NCBI GenBank assembly: GCA_910578565.1
Contig: CAJTQF010000001.1
Span: 372,001-436,000, forward strand
Direction of reading: 5' to 3'
DNA from: an uncultured Christensenella sp.
Lineage (GTDB): Bacteria; Bacillota; Clostridia; Christensenellales; Borkfalkiaceae
DNA: 64,000 nucleotides
Part shown: piece by piece, positions 48,660 through 57,284 of the stretch
Position numbering within the stretch: the stretch's first letter is position 1
Layout of the letters: each line of letters begins with the position of its first letter
Made by a program: the position numbers and the translations under genes
The notes under the pieces: generated by a model
Database searches by the model: none
The model's input: only the letters and a program-made list of their open reading frames with translations
What the model was told of the DNA's origin: nothing

Positions 48660-50066
48660 ATGAAAAAGTTGATAACAAGTTTGTTGCTTACTCTTTTTCT
48701 GGTTGTAAGTTTTTCGTTGCCGCTAACCGCCGCTGCCGGAACCGAAAGTTCGGGTTATACGGGTGTCTACGGACGAATTGACGAATATCTTTGCCGTGCA
48801 TTTAAGGCTGCGCGTATTCCTGCGGCTTCGGTGGTGATTGTGGACGGCGAAAGCGTACGTTTTGATAATGCATACGGCGACTGTCCGAATACGCAAACGC
48901 CGTTTTTGCTCGGTTCGGTCAGCAAATCGTTCACGGCACTATGCATTATGAAACTCTGCGAAGAAGGTCGGGTTGATTTAAATGCAAAAATTTCAACATA
49001 TTTAAAAGGCGCAAGATACGGCGATGAAATTACCGTTTTACAGCTTTTAAATCATAGCGCCGGAATAGAAACGTATCAGACTTTAAAAAATTACAAACCC
49101 GGCAAAAACAAAGGCAAACACGTTTATTCTAACGTAAATTATACGTTGCTCGGAAAAATAATCGAAAGCGTCAGCGGAAAAAGTTATGAAGAGTATGTCG
49201 AGCAGAATATTTTCAAACCGCTCGGTATGACCAAATCCGCCGCATCATTAGAAAAGGCGGAACAAAACGGGCTTATTAAGGGTTACGAAAATTATTTCGG
49301 TTTCAACGTGGCAAAAAAGCCGTAATACCCCAAAAACGAATACGACTGGATAACCGTTCCCGCAGGCTATTTATCTTCGTCCGCAAACGACTTAGGCAAG
49401 TATCTTCAATCGTATATAAATCATACAATCGTGTCAGGGGAAAGTGTAAATCAAATGTTCTCAAACGGAGTGGACGTTGAAGACGAAATTCCGTACCGTT
49501 ATTGTATGGGCTGGAACCGCATAAAGGAACCGTTTGGGGAACCCGTGTTAAGGCACAGCGGGCTTGTTGAAACCGGTATGTCGTGCATATACGTTCTGCC
49601 GGAAAGAAACCTGGGTGTTGCGGTGCTTATAAACAGTCAGGATTATCTTGTTGCGCAGGGAATGATGGACTCGATAGATTGGAGCGTAACCTTAATGTTG
49701 TTGGGTATGCAACCTGACGAAATAGGCGGTTGGCAATTTCCCTTGTATCATTTTCTGTATGATTTATTGTATTTGATAATCATTGCCATAGCAGTGTTGC
49801 CGTTTGCGCTTTTAAAATTGCATATAAAACTGTTGCGCAGTAAAAGGTGACTTAAAATTTTGGCGTTGGTTGCTCTTCACGCAGTCTTACCGACTTTTAT
49901 ACTGCTTTTCCCCATAATATTTTTGGCGATGCCGCTTTGGGTGGTTTGCGCTTTCGTGCCGGACTTGTTTATAGTTCTTATAATATCGTCTGTACTGCTT
50001 TATGCGGGCGGTGCGTTAAAGGGCGCTTTATGGATATATCTCAATAAAAAAGGAGTAAAAATATGA
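48660..50066 (+). pseudogene. Beta-lactamase-family serine hydrolase, broken by two in-frame stops
   Basis: One reading frame runs 468 codons from 48660 to 50066 but contains TAA at 49323-49325 (codon 222) and TGA at 49848-49850 (codon 397). Read through, it gives a signal peptide, the nucleophile motif GSVSKSFTAL (SxxK), YSNVNYTLLGKII (YxN), HSGLVETG (HxG), and a C-terminal region of about three membrane helices. This is a class-C-like peptidase or esterase with a membrane tail. The last codons still form an ATGA overlap with pyrE, so the damage is recent or is a sequencing error. Stop-codon recoding is unlikely because two different stops are involved. Confidence 0.75.
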
Positions 50067-50719
50067 CTTACAAACAACAATTTATTAAATTTATGGTCGA
50101 TAACGGAGTTCTGAAATTCGGAGAATTTACTTTAAAGAGCGGAAGAGTCGCGCCGTATTTTATCAATACGGGCAATTATAAATCGGGCGCGCAACTTGCA
50201 AAACTGGGCGAATACTACGCGCGCTGCATTGAAGATAACGAAATTAAAGCTGATACTCTTATAGGTCCCGCATATAAAGGAATACCGCTTGCCGTTACCA
50301 CGGCAATTTCTCTGCATAACCATTTCGGGAGGGACTTGAATTATTGCTTTGACAGAAAGGAAGTAAAGGACCACGGCGAAGGCGGGCTTTTTGTCGGAAA
50401 ACAGCTTTGCGACGGCGAAAGAGTTATTTTGATTGAAGACGTTATGACGTCAGGCAAAGCCTTGCGTGAGATGTTGCCGAAAATAAATCAGGCTGCCGAC
50501 GTTAAAATTGCAGGTATGGTCATTTCGGTTGACAGAATGGAAAAGGGGCTTGAAAGCAATCTTTCCGCCGTGCAGGAAGCATATAAAGAATTCGGCGTAA
50601 AAGTTTATTCAATCGTAAGTATGTCGGATATTATCTCCGCAATAGAAGACGGAACAATTCCCGGGAAGGAATACCTTTCTAAAATGAAAGCATACCGCAG
50701 TAAATACGGTGTTGAATAA
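50063..50719 (+). CDS. pyrE: Orotate phosphoribosyltransferase
   Basis: PyrE adds PRPP to orotate to give OMP. The 218-residue type I phosphoribosyltransferase has FGEFTLKSGRVAPYFINTG, LIGPAYKGIPLAVTTA, FDRKEVKDHGEGG and the PRPP-binding VILIEDVMTSGKALREML. GGAG lies 9 bases before the ATG, which overlaps the end of the serine hydrolase frame. It is the last gene of the pyr operon; carAB and pyrR are not in the window. Confidence 0.95.
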   Translation: MTYKQQFIKFMVDNGVLKFGEFTLKSGRVAPYFINTGNYKSGAQLAKLGEYYARCIEDNEIKADTLIGPAYKGIPLAVTTAISLHNHFGRDLNYCFDRKEVKDHGEGGLFVGKQLCDGERVILIEDVMTSGKALREMLPKINQAADVKIAGMVISVDRMEKGLESNLSAVQEAYKEFGVKVYSIVSMSDIISAIEDGTIPGKEYLSKMKAYRSKYGVE

Positions 50720-50723
50720 AAAT

Positions 50724-50747
50724 AAGCCGCAGCAAGCTGCGGCTTTT
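50724..50747. terminator. Bidirectional terminator between pyrE and the deacetylase gene
   Basis: A stem of AAGCCGCAGC and GCTGCGGCTT with a two-base loop and TTTT follows pyrE by 4 bases. On the other strand the same stem is followed by a T-rich tract. Confidence 0.8.
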
Positions 50748-51441
50748 AAAATGCATTAAATAAGTATCCCTTGGCTTTAAAGTGGCGTATGATTTCAGGC
50801 AACGCTTCAACAGTTGCGGATTTGGTCGTGGAGTCGTGCGCAAGTAAAACTACGCGTTCGGAATTAGCCGCTGTGTCGACTGCGGCGGTAAAGAGCTGTT
50901 GTGGCGTGGGGTCGTAAAATTCGGCGTCCCGCACAGAAGCGTTCCAGTCAACGTATCTCAATCCATGCGCCGTAACCGCCGATATAAGCGCGTTTGAAAG
51001 TCCGTAACTTCCGCCGGGGAACCGATATATATCCGAGTATCTTCCCGTAACGGATTTTATAATTTCGTTGCAGTCCGCGATATCTTTTAACAGGCTTTTG
51101 GCGGACGAGTAAATTTTGTTATACTCGTGCGAGTATGAATGAACTCCCAGCGTATGCCCTTCATTGTGGGCGCGTTGTAAAATATCCATTCTGTTTTGTG
51201 CCTGTCTGCCAATAATAAAAAACGTGGCTTTTACGTTTTCTTCTTTTAAAACGTCCAAAATTTTGGGCGTTACTTTGTTGCTGGGACCGTCGTCGAAAGT
51301 AAGATAAACGGTTTTGGGTGCGGGACTCGGAGTGTCTGCAAGTGCAAAGGTGGAGCTATTTAACCAAAATACGCCGCAAAAGGCGATAATCAGCGCGCCG
51401 GCAAACATAGCCGCGCAAAAGGCGGTAAAATTTCTGTTCAT
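50746..51441 (-). CDS. Polysaccharide deacetylase (NodB domain)
   Basis: The 231-residue protein has an N-terminal membrane anchor (about residues 8-30) and a NodB domain: LTFDDGPSNKVTPKIL (catalytic Asp-Asp), GVHSYSHEYNKIY (metal HxxxH), RFPGGSYG and LLAHDST. Such proteins remove acetyl groups from peptidoglycan or other glycans outside the membrane. Sporulation deacetylases such as PdaB are one possibility. The region shows no additional wall-binding domain. Confidence 0.87.
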   Translation of the reverse strand: MNRNFTAFCAAMFAGALIIAFCGVFWLNSSTFALADTPSPAPKTVYLTFDDGPSNKVTPKILDVLKEENVKATFFIIGRQAQNRMDILQRAHNEGHTLGVHSYSHEYNKIYSSAKSLLKDIADCNEIIKSVTGRYSDIYRFPGGSYGLSNALISAVTAHGLRYVDWNASVRDAEFYDPTPQQLFTAAVDTAANSERVVLLAHDSTTKSATVEALPEIIRHFKAKGYLFNAF

Positions 51442-51480
51442 ATCCGTATTTTGCGCAGTTTTCCAAATTTTACAATATTA

Positions 51481-52158
51481 TCAGGTTAATTCGGCGTTAA
51501 TTATTTTATCGGCTATTGCGATTTGCAGGTAACGCATATCTTTTGAAAGAATGTAGCCCTTTCCGGCGTCGTCGCATTCGTCAATCAAATCGCATATTGC
51601 GTTCGTAAAGCAGTTATTTTTATTGTTGTTTTTAAGTCCGTTTAAACCGCTTTTAATCGCGGCTAAAACGTCTTTTGCTTTGCTTTGGTCGTAATCCCCC
51701 GTGTCAAGACCGTTAGCGCACTCGTAAGCAAGCAGTGAAAGTGAGTTAAGGGTGTTAAAATTCCCGGTGTAAAGTTTTGCGTTGCGCTTTGCCGAGCTGC
51801 TTTTAACTGGATAGTTTTTGGTTTTTACGGTTAAGACGGTGCATTCGAGTTCGCGTTTTTTCAGACTTTCGCAAACCGCTTGGGCGTCGTTTTCTTTATA
51901 ATAACAGGATACGGTAACGTAATAATTTCCGTCGTAATCCAAAATATATCCCGCCCCGCCGTAGCTTGAGACTACGCTTGAAATAGAACCTGCCGAAACA
52001 ACGTTGTCTGGCGAGCGGTAGCATACGAAATAATAGGAAGTTTCAAAATTAACGCTTCCGCCGTTGAATGAAAACGCGCATACGCAAATAATTACCGTAA
52101 TGGCAATCACTGCGGAAACCGCCGATATGAATACCAAATTGCGCCTGTCTTTTAACAT
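51481..52158 (-). CDS. Membrane-anchored protein with SPOR-like domain
   Basis: The 225-residue protein has one N-terminal membrane helix (about residues 9-30). A SPOR-like domain follows (FETSYYFVCYRSPDNVVSAGSISSVVSSYGGAGYILDYDGNYYVTVSCYYKENDAQAVCESLKKRELECTV contains the alternating beta-alpha pattern), then a helical C-terminal region of about 110 residues. SPOR domains bind denuded peptidoglycan. The neighbour encodes a glycan deacetylase, so a joint role in wall remodelling is plausible. The domain match is by pattern only. Confidence 0.55.
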   Translation of the reverse strand: MLKDRRNLVFISAVSAVIAITVIICVCAFSFNGGSVNFETSYYFVCYRSPDNVVSAGSISSVVSSYGGAGYILDYDGNYYVTVSCYYKENDAQAVCESLKKRELECTVLTVKTKNYPVKSSSAKRNAKLYTGNFNTLNSLSLLAYECANGLDTGDYDQSKAKDVLAAIKSGLNGLKNNNKNNCFTNAICDLIDECDDAGKGYILSKDMRYLQIAIADKIINAELT

Positions 52159-52248
52159 ATTATAAGATATTTACCGTTTCCCGTATTTATGTTTGGCTTT
52201 AAAGGTTGTAAAGCTGTTCAAATTTTTTTCTTGTCGCCTTAAAATTGC

Positions 52249-52276
52249 TTGCAAAATATTATTTATCTGCTATAAT
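52249..52276 (+). promoter_or_regulatory. tRNA-type promoter upstream of the truncated tRNA copy
   Basis: TTGCAA (52249-52254) and TATAAT (52271-52276) have a 16-base spacer. It lies about 24 bases before the truncated tRNA copy and about 180 bases before the intact tRNA. Confidence 0.65.
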
Positions 52277-52299
52277 TATATAGTCAGAAGACACTAATA

Positions 52300-52331
52300 T
52301 GGCTCAGCTGGTAGAGCAGCTGATTCGTAAT
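52300..52331 (+). repeat. Truncated copy of tRNA-Thr (32-nt direct repeat)
   Basis: These 32 bases are identical to 52466-52497 of the intact tRNA, from the D arm to just past the anticodon. Neither the 5' acceptor strand nor the T arm follows; a short CCAGTAG at 52343 resembles the tRNA 3' end. This is what an attachment-site scar from integration into a tRNA gene would look like. Confidence 0.7.
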
Positions 52332-52458
52332 TATTTACTTAACCAGTAGAAATGTGCTAAAACCGTACCCCAGAGCTTAAAAATAGCTACTTTGGACTAC
52401 TTTTCAAAAACAAGTGTAAAAAACTTGTAAAAATCAATGTAAAAACTTAATAATTAAT

Positions 52459-52534
52459 GCTACTGTGGCTCAGCTGGTAGAGCAGCTGATTCGTAATCAG
52501 CAGGTCGCCGGTTCGAATCCGGCCAGTAGCTCCA
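52459..52534 (+). tRNA. tRNA-Thr (anticodon CGU)
   Basis: A complete cloverleaf: acceptor GCTACTG pairs with CAGTAGC, and the D arm is GCTC...GAGC. The anticodon stem is GCTGA/TCAGC with loop TTCGTAA (anticodon CGT), and the T stem is GCCGG/CCGGC with loop TTCGAAT. A discriminator T is followed by an encoded CCA. A weak local promoter (TTGTAA-N17-TAATAA) may serve it, or transcription may come from 52249-52276 through the truncated copy. Confidence 0.92.
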
Positions 52535-52606
52535 AAAATGCCTATTTTATCTTTCTTTAAGATTGGATAGGCATTTAGTTTTAAGAGAAACAAAGGCAAA
52601 AATTTT

Positions 52607-53491
52607 ATGAAAGAAGAACTTTACCACTACACTTCATTACAAGCATTATTTTCAATTATATCTACACAAACATTATGGTTATCTAATTTATCAAATTCAA
52701 ATGACCCAAATGAGTTATACTTGTCTTGTGAAGAATATAATCAATACTTAAAAAATGAAATGTTAGACCCATATCACGGAGAATCTTATATTCAAAAAAA
52801 CAATAGAATCATAGGTGATATTTATGGAATTTCTTTTACTGTTTCAAAAGACAATTTAAGTCAATGGGAGCGTTATGGTGATAATAGAGCAGGTGTCGCC
52901 ATAAATATAGATGCAAATCTGATTCAGAAATTATTAGAGCAAAAATATGACTTTAAGTTTGAATTATATAGAGTTAGATATACAGAACAGCAAAAAATAA
53001 ATTTTATAAAAGATTTAGTTAAAAAAAAGAAAAATTATGATTATAAATGTCCTATTCAAGAATTTGTAATTGATGGATTATACTATATTTTTCATTATAG
53101 TACCGCACGGGTTATATTTAAAAAACCTAAATTTAATATAGAAAAAGAATATAGGTTGTATCACGACCCTACTTACTGTGATTTTATGGAAGAGTTATTA
53201 AAAGATACTAAAAATTTATCTGATACAAAGCAAAGATTAATTTTAAGAAATAAAAAAATTAAAGAAGAATTAAAACTTTCCAATAATGATAAACAGTATT
53301 CTATAATGCGAAATGGAATAAATAGTTATTTGTCATTTAATTTAAAACTACTTGGTGATGACTATACAAAAATATTTAAAGAAATAATTTTAGGTCCAAA
53401 GTGTACACAAAATGAAAAAGAATTAAAGAATTTCTTAAATAGCTATGGTTTTGACCCAATTATAAAAAAATCAGAAATAGATATTAGATAG
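52607..53491 (+). CDS. DUF2971-family protein (AT-rich, probably acquired)
   Basis: The 294-residue protein starts LYHYTSLQALFSIISTQTLWLSN and has SNDPNELY, FTVSKDNLSQWERYGDNRAGVAI, EKEYRLYHDP and the end KEIILGPKCTQNEKELKNFL, the DUF2971 pattern. The family occurs often in mobile and defence-related regions and has no settled function. Its codon use is far more AT-rich than surrounding genes, with many AAA, AAT and TTA codons. It begins 72 bases after the tRNA-Thr gene, so it is probably cargo of an element integrated there. Confidence 0.8.
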   Translation: MKEELYHYTSLQALFSIISTQTLWLSNLSNSNDPNELYLSCEEYNQYLKNEMLDPYHGESYIQKNNRIIGDIYGISFTVSKDNLSQWERYGDNRAGVAINIDANLIQKLLEQKYDFKFELYRVRYTEQQKINFIKDLVKKKKNYDYKCPIQEFVIDGLYYIFHYSTARVIFKKPKFNIEKEYRLYHDPTYCDFMEELLKDTKNLSDTKQRLILRNKKIKEELKLSNNDKQYSIMRNGINSYLSFNLKLLGDDYTKIFKEIILGPKCTQNEKELKNFLNSYGFDPIIKKSEIDIR

Positions 53492-53538
53492 AAAAAAACA
53501 GGTCAATTTTAACTGTCTTCTTTATTTTCACAATACAG

Positions 53539-53807
53539 TTATAATTGTTGTTTTTCATCGTCTTTGCCTTTTTTCAGTAGTTCGATTATTTGGATTTCTT
53601 TTTTATTCTTCTATTGTAATAAAAATTTTTCTGTTGTGATGTTACAAGTTTCAAGTATGGTTGTCAATTTTTCAAATGTAATTGTAAGGTTTTTATTATG
53701 TTCTGAGTTAGCCTGCATTCTTGCCTATCAAAGGATAGTTTCATCGCTGATAAATTAGTCTTTATTTTGATATAACCTATCCGTTTAATTAACGTATCTA
53801 ATTTCAT
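53539..53807 (-). pseudogene. XRE-family helix-turn-helix regulator remnant
   Basis: On the minus strand, ATG at 53807 opens MKLDTLIKRIGYIKIKTNLSAMKLSF, the start of a short clostridial XRE-type repressor. A frameshift after about 28 residues moves the homology to another frame (EKLTTILETCNITTEKF). A TAG then interrupts it before KEIQIIELLKKGKDDEKQ, which ends at 53539. The three parts together match the normal layout of these 80-110 residue proteins. It is as AT-rich as the DUF2971 gene and probably came with it. Confidence 0.6.
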
Positions 53808-53930
53808 AAGTTTAATTTATTACTAAGCTACTAACTTTAATATAAATGTGCCGATTTGATATTTCACCTTAAAAACGACTTTTTACGAGACACCACTATG
53901 AAAACGGTACATTTCACGCGGCACACACAG

Positions 53931-53969
53931 AAAATGCAACCGTTGCAATTGCGGCGGTTGTATTTTTTT
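53931..53969 (+). terminator. Hairpin terminator at the right side of the AT-rich island
   Basis: AAAATGCAACCG (53931-53942) pairs with CGGTTGTATTTT (53955-53966), with one G-U pair and a 12-base loop, and is followed by Ts. Confidence 0.6.
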
Positions 53970-54029
53970 GCGCTGTAAAGTCCAGCCGTATTTCGGCGTT
54001 TCGGTTTTAATTAATGTCTGTGTTTTTTG

Positions 54030-54058
54030 TTTACAATTCGACTATATTAATGTATAAT
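54030..54058 (+). promoter_or_regulatory. Promoter upstream of the ComEC-like gene and aro operon
   Basis: TTTACA (54030-54035) and TATAAT (54053-54058) have a 17-base spacer. A second TATAAT lies at 54066-54071. No Shine-Dalgarno precedes ATG 54088. Confidence 0.6.
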
Positions 54059-54087
54059 AAACTTGTATAATTATAAGTTGAATTGAA

Positions 54088-55086
54088 ATGGCTGAAAAGA
54101 AAAAACTTTCTAAAAACAGAATAAGGGGAATTGTGGTCGCTTGCGTTTCTGTTGCGATAGCGGCTGCATTGATAATTACAAATTTCTTTATTCCCGTAAA
54201 ATATCTTGCAAGTTATATGGTTGTAAGAAACAAAGGCGCGAAAGCAGGGGTTATGCGCGTGCATTTTATTGACGTGGGTTACGGCGACTGTACGGTCATA
54301 GAACTTCCCGACGGTAAAAATATGCTGATTGACGGCGGCAACGGAAGTATGACCAACGAAGCAAAAATATTAAAAGTTCTGAACAAATGCGACATAGATA
54401 TAATCGATTATCTTGTTTGCACAAACGTGAACGCCGAACATTGCGGCGGTCTGGCTGAGATAATCAAATATAAAAAAATCAATAAAATTTATATGCCCGG
54501 GCTTGACTTTGTGTATACGACGGATGAGTATAAAAATTTTTGTATACAGGCGAGCGGTATAAATTCTGTTATAAGCCAGTACGGCAAATTCGAAGCGGGA
54601 GAAGAATACGACTATTTCTTTTCGTTTTTATCGCCGTCGGTCATCACTAATGAAAAGGGCGAATACAACGACTTGCTTGAAAATCCACAGTCCGCTGAAG
54701 CAAGGAACAACGCGTCTGCGGTAATCTGGCTGGAGTATGCGGGAACGGGTTTTCTGTTTACAAGCGATGTGACCGGCTCCGTATTGAAATCTATTTGCGC
54801 AAATTACAAAACTGCCGACGGCTATTTCGATTTTAAAGGGCATAAGGTCACGCTTGAAAATTGCAAAGTCCTTAAAGTTGCAAACCACGGAAGTGAAAAT
54901 TCTGTTTACACGCCTTTTTACGATTTGGTAAAACCCGAAACCGCCGTTATTTCAACAAACAATATAGAAAGTTCAAACGGATTGCTGACCGAACTTGTCG
55001 GCAGCGGCTGTGAAAAAATTTACAGGACGGACGAAGCCGGTACCGTAACTATTGAAGTTACGGCGGAAGGTTACGCCGTTGTTTAG
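54088..55086 (+). CDS. ComEC-like metallo-beta-lactamase-fold protein with altered metal motif
   Basis: The 332-residue protein has one N-terminal membrane helix (about residues 10-32) and an extracytoplasmic beta-lactamase fold: VHFIDVGYGDCTVIELPDGKNMLIDGG and VANHGSENS. These are features of the ComEC/Rec2 C-terminal domain family. The canonical metal motif HxHxDH is replaced here by NVNAEH, so several metal ligands are missing. It may be inactive or use another substrate. It starts an operon-like run into aroC, 8 bases away. Confidence 0.75.
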   Translation: MAEKKKLSKNRIRGIVVACVSVAIAAALIITNFFIPVKYLASYMVVRNKGAKAGVMRVHFIDVGYGDCTVIELPDGKNMLIDGGNGSMTNEAKILKVLNKCDIDIIDYLVCTNVNAEHCGGLAEIIKYKKINKIYMPGLDFVYTTDEYKNFCIQASGINSVISQYGKFEAGEEYDYFFSFLSPSVITNEKGEYNDLLENPQSAEARNNASAVIWLEYAGTGFLFTSDVTGSVLKSICANYKTADGYFDFKGHKVTLENCKVLKVANHGSENSVYTPFYDLVKPETAVISTNNIESSNGLLTELVGSGCEKIYRTDEAGTVTIEVTAEGYAVV

Positions 55087-55094
55087 GAGAGTAT

Positions 55095-56219
55095 ATGAAA
55101 CTTGTTACCGCGGGAGAATCGCACGGGAAGGCGCTTGTCGGCATTATCGAAGGGTTGCCGTCTAATCTCGAAATAGATATAGAAGAAATTAACCGCAATC
55201 TTGCTCTCCGCCAAAGCGGATACGGCAGGGGCGACAGGCAAAAAATAGAGAGCGACAGAATTGAAATTCTGAGCGGGGTAAGGAACCGTCTTACGCTCGG
55301 CAGTCCGTTGAGTTTCAGTATTGTGAACGCCGATTACGAAAACTGGAAAGAGTATATGGCGCCCGAAGGCTGCGACGTGAGCAGAAAACAGGTTACATGC
55401 GTCCGTCCCGGTCACGCCGATCTTACGGGGATGATTAAGTACGACCAGACCGACGCGCGCAACGTTTTGGAACGCGCAAGCGCGAGAGAAACCGCCGTGC
55501 GCGTTGCCGCGGGCGGTATTGCAAAACAGTATTTGCGTGAGCTCGGGGTCCATATATCGGGCTACGTTAAAAGCGTATGCGGGATAACTGACGAAAACAG
55601 TTACGGCTTTGAACAGCTTGAAAGCGCTAAGGACAGTCCGCTGTTTATGCTTGACGGCGAAACGGAAAGCCGCGCAATGCGAAAGATAGACGATTTAAAA
55701 AAACAGGGCGATACTGCGGGCGGAATAATAGAAATACGCGTAAAAGGTTTAAAAAGCGGCTTCGGGAGCTGTATGCAGTATACCGATAAACTTGACGCCG
55801 TTTTGTGCGGCGCGGCTATGAGCGTGCAGGCAATAAAAGGCGTTGAAATAGGACTTGGCTTTGAATGCGCATCTTTGGCGGGGAGTCGGGTTCACGACCG
55901 AATTTATTACGACGGGAATTTCCGCCGCGCAACGAATAACGCTGGGGGAATAGAAGGCGGTATGTCCAACGGTGAAGAAATTGTTCTGCGCGCCGCAATG
56001 AAACCCATTCCTACGCTTATGCACGGACTTGAAACGGTTGATTATATAACTAAAAAACCTGCCGTTGCCAGTAAAGAACGCAGCGACGTCGCGGCAGTAT
56101 GCGCGGCGGAAATAGTGCTTGAAAGCGCGATAGCTTTTGTTCTTGCGGACGTCGTTTCAAAACGGCTTGGCGGAGACAATATGCGCGAAGTAAAAGCCCG
56201 TTACGGTCTACTCGGATAA
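55095..56219 (+). CDS. aroC: Chorismate synthase
   Basis: AroC makes chorismate from EPSP using reduced FMN. The 374-residue protein has GESHGKALVGIIEGLP at the start, RQSGYGRGDRQKIESDRIEILSGVR, RPGHADLTGMIKY, RASARETAVRVAAG and a C-terminal GGIEGGMSNGEEI with RSDVAAV. AGGAGAG precedes the ATG. It starts the aroC-B-E-Q-K set. aroF/aroG and aroA are absent from this window. Confidence 0.96.
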   Translation: MKLVTAGESHGKALVGIIEGLPSNLEIDIEEINRNLALRQSGYGRGDRQKIESDRIEILSGVRNRLTLGSPLSFSIVNADYENWKEYMAPEGCDVSRKQVTCVRPGHADLTGMIKYDQTDARNVLERASARETAVRVAAGGIAKQYLRELGVHISGYVKSVCGITDENSYGFEQLESAKDSPLFMLDGETESRAMRKIDDLKKQGDTAGGIIEIRVKGLKSGFGSCMQYTDKLDAVLCGAAMSVQAIKGVEIGLGFECASLAGSRVHDRIYYDGNFRRATNNAGGIEGGMSNGEEIVLRAAMKPIPTLMHGLETVDYITKKPAVASKERSDVAAVCAAEIVLESAIAFVLADVVSKRLGGDNMREVKARYGLLG

Positions 56220-56222
56220 TTT

Positions 56223-57284
56223 ATGGAAGAAATAATTTTAAACACAAACACGCATAAAAGCGTAATACATTGCGGCAACGGCACATTTGAAAAGTACGCC
56301 GTAACCTGCGGCGGCGATTTTGTTATAACCGACAGCAACGTTTATAATATTTATCACGGGTTGATAGAAAAAACCTTTCGCGGCGCGGCGGTAAAAGTTA
56401 TACGCGCCGGTGAAAAGAGTAAAAACAGACGCACGCTGTTATCGGTTTTGCAAGCAATGGTCAGCGCGGGTTTAAAGCGCAGCGGCACGGTTGTAGCGTT
56501 GGGTGGCGGCGTTGTGGGAGATATAGCGGGGCTTGCCGCTTCGCTCTATATGCGCGGCGTTCGTCTCGTGCAAATTCCTACAACGTTACTTTCGCAGGTG
56601 GACAGTTCGGTCGGCGGAAAAACCGCAATCGATTTTAAAAAAATAAAGAACCTTATAGGTTCGTTTTATCAGCCGGAACAGGTGATAGTCGACCCGTTGT
56701 TTTTAAAAACTTTGCCTGAAAGGGAAATAAACTGCGGGCTGGGCGAAATTATAAAGTACGGCGCGCTTAATAAAGATATTTACGAAAAACTTATAAACGC
56801 GCCCGATTTGAGAAATTCCGAATTTTTAGAAAATATAACAGCAGACTGTATACGGCATAAAGCCGGCGTAGTTACGGTTGACGAACACGATCTGAACGGC
56901 GCAAGAAAGACGCTTAATTTAGGGCATACAACGGGACACGCGTTCGAGCTTTTTTACGGCGGGAAATCGCACGGGGAGTATGTGCTTATAGGGGCTTATT
57001 ACGAACTGTTCATTGCTAAAAAACTGGGGCTTTGTAACGAAGAGTACGCGCAGACTATTACAGACCTTATTACTTCGGTCATAGGTGAATTACCTGTTTA
57101 CAACAACGTATGCAAAGCCGCGGGCTTCGCCGTATACGATAAGAAAAACCAATCTGACCTGATATCGCTGATAGCGCCGAAGGACGTAGGCGAAAGCATT
57201 GAAATAAAACTTTCGGTTGCCGATTATATGAAACTGGTTGAAGAATGCAACAACTCGTTAAAGGATAAATATGAAAACTCTTGA
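56223..57284 (+). CDS. aroB: 3-Dehydroquinate synthase
   Basis: The 353-residue NAD- and metal-dependent enzyme closes DAHP to dehydroquinate. It has LGGGVVGDIAGLAASLYMRG, IPTTLLSQVDSSVGGKTAIDF, GLGEIIKYG and NLGHTTGHAFE, containing the metal and nucleotide residues. Length is normal. It starts 3 bases after aroC and its end overlaps aroE by 14 bases. Confidence 0.95.
   Translation: MEEIILNTNTHKSVIHCGNGTFEKYAVTCGGDFVITDSNVYNIYHGLIEKTFRGAAVKVIRAGEKSKNRRTLLSVLQAMVSAGLKRSGTVVALGGGVVGDIAGLAASLYMRGVRLVQIPTTLLSQVDSSVGGKTAIDFKKIKNLIGSFYQPEQVIVDPLFLKTLPEREINCGLGEIIKYGALNKDIYEKLINAPDLRNSEFLENITADCIRHKAGVVTVDEHDLNGARKTLNLGHTTGHAFELFYGGKSHGEYVLIGAYYELFIAKKLGLCNEEYAQTITDLITSVIGELPVYNNVCKAAGFAVYDKKNQSDLISLIAPKDVGESIEIKLSVADYMKLVEECNNSLKDKYENS

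Larger units (their letters stand above)
53492..54087. other. AT-rich region between the DUF2971 gene and the ComEC-like gene
   Basis: This holds an XRE regulator pseudogene (53539-53807, minus), a hairpin terminator (53931-53969) and a promoter (54030-54058). I find no second copy of the tRNA repeat here, so the right border of the presumed element is not located. Confidence 0.5.

Noticed and set aside
48660..50066. Stop-codon readthrough or altered genetic code
   Set aside because: Two different stop codons (TAA and TGA) would need recoding in one gene while all other genes use them as normal stops.
53564..53758. Plus-strand open frame of 64 codons in the AT-rich island
   Set aside because: It is antisense to the XRE pseudogene, whose protein similarity explains the region better.
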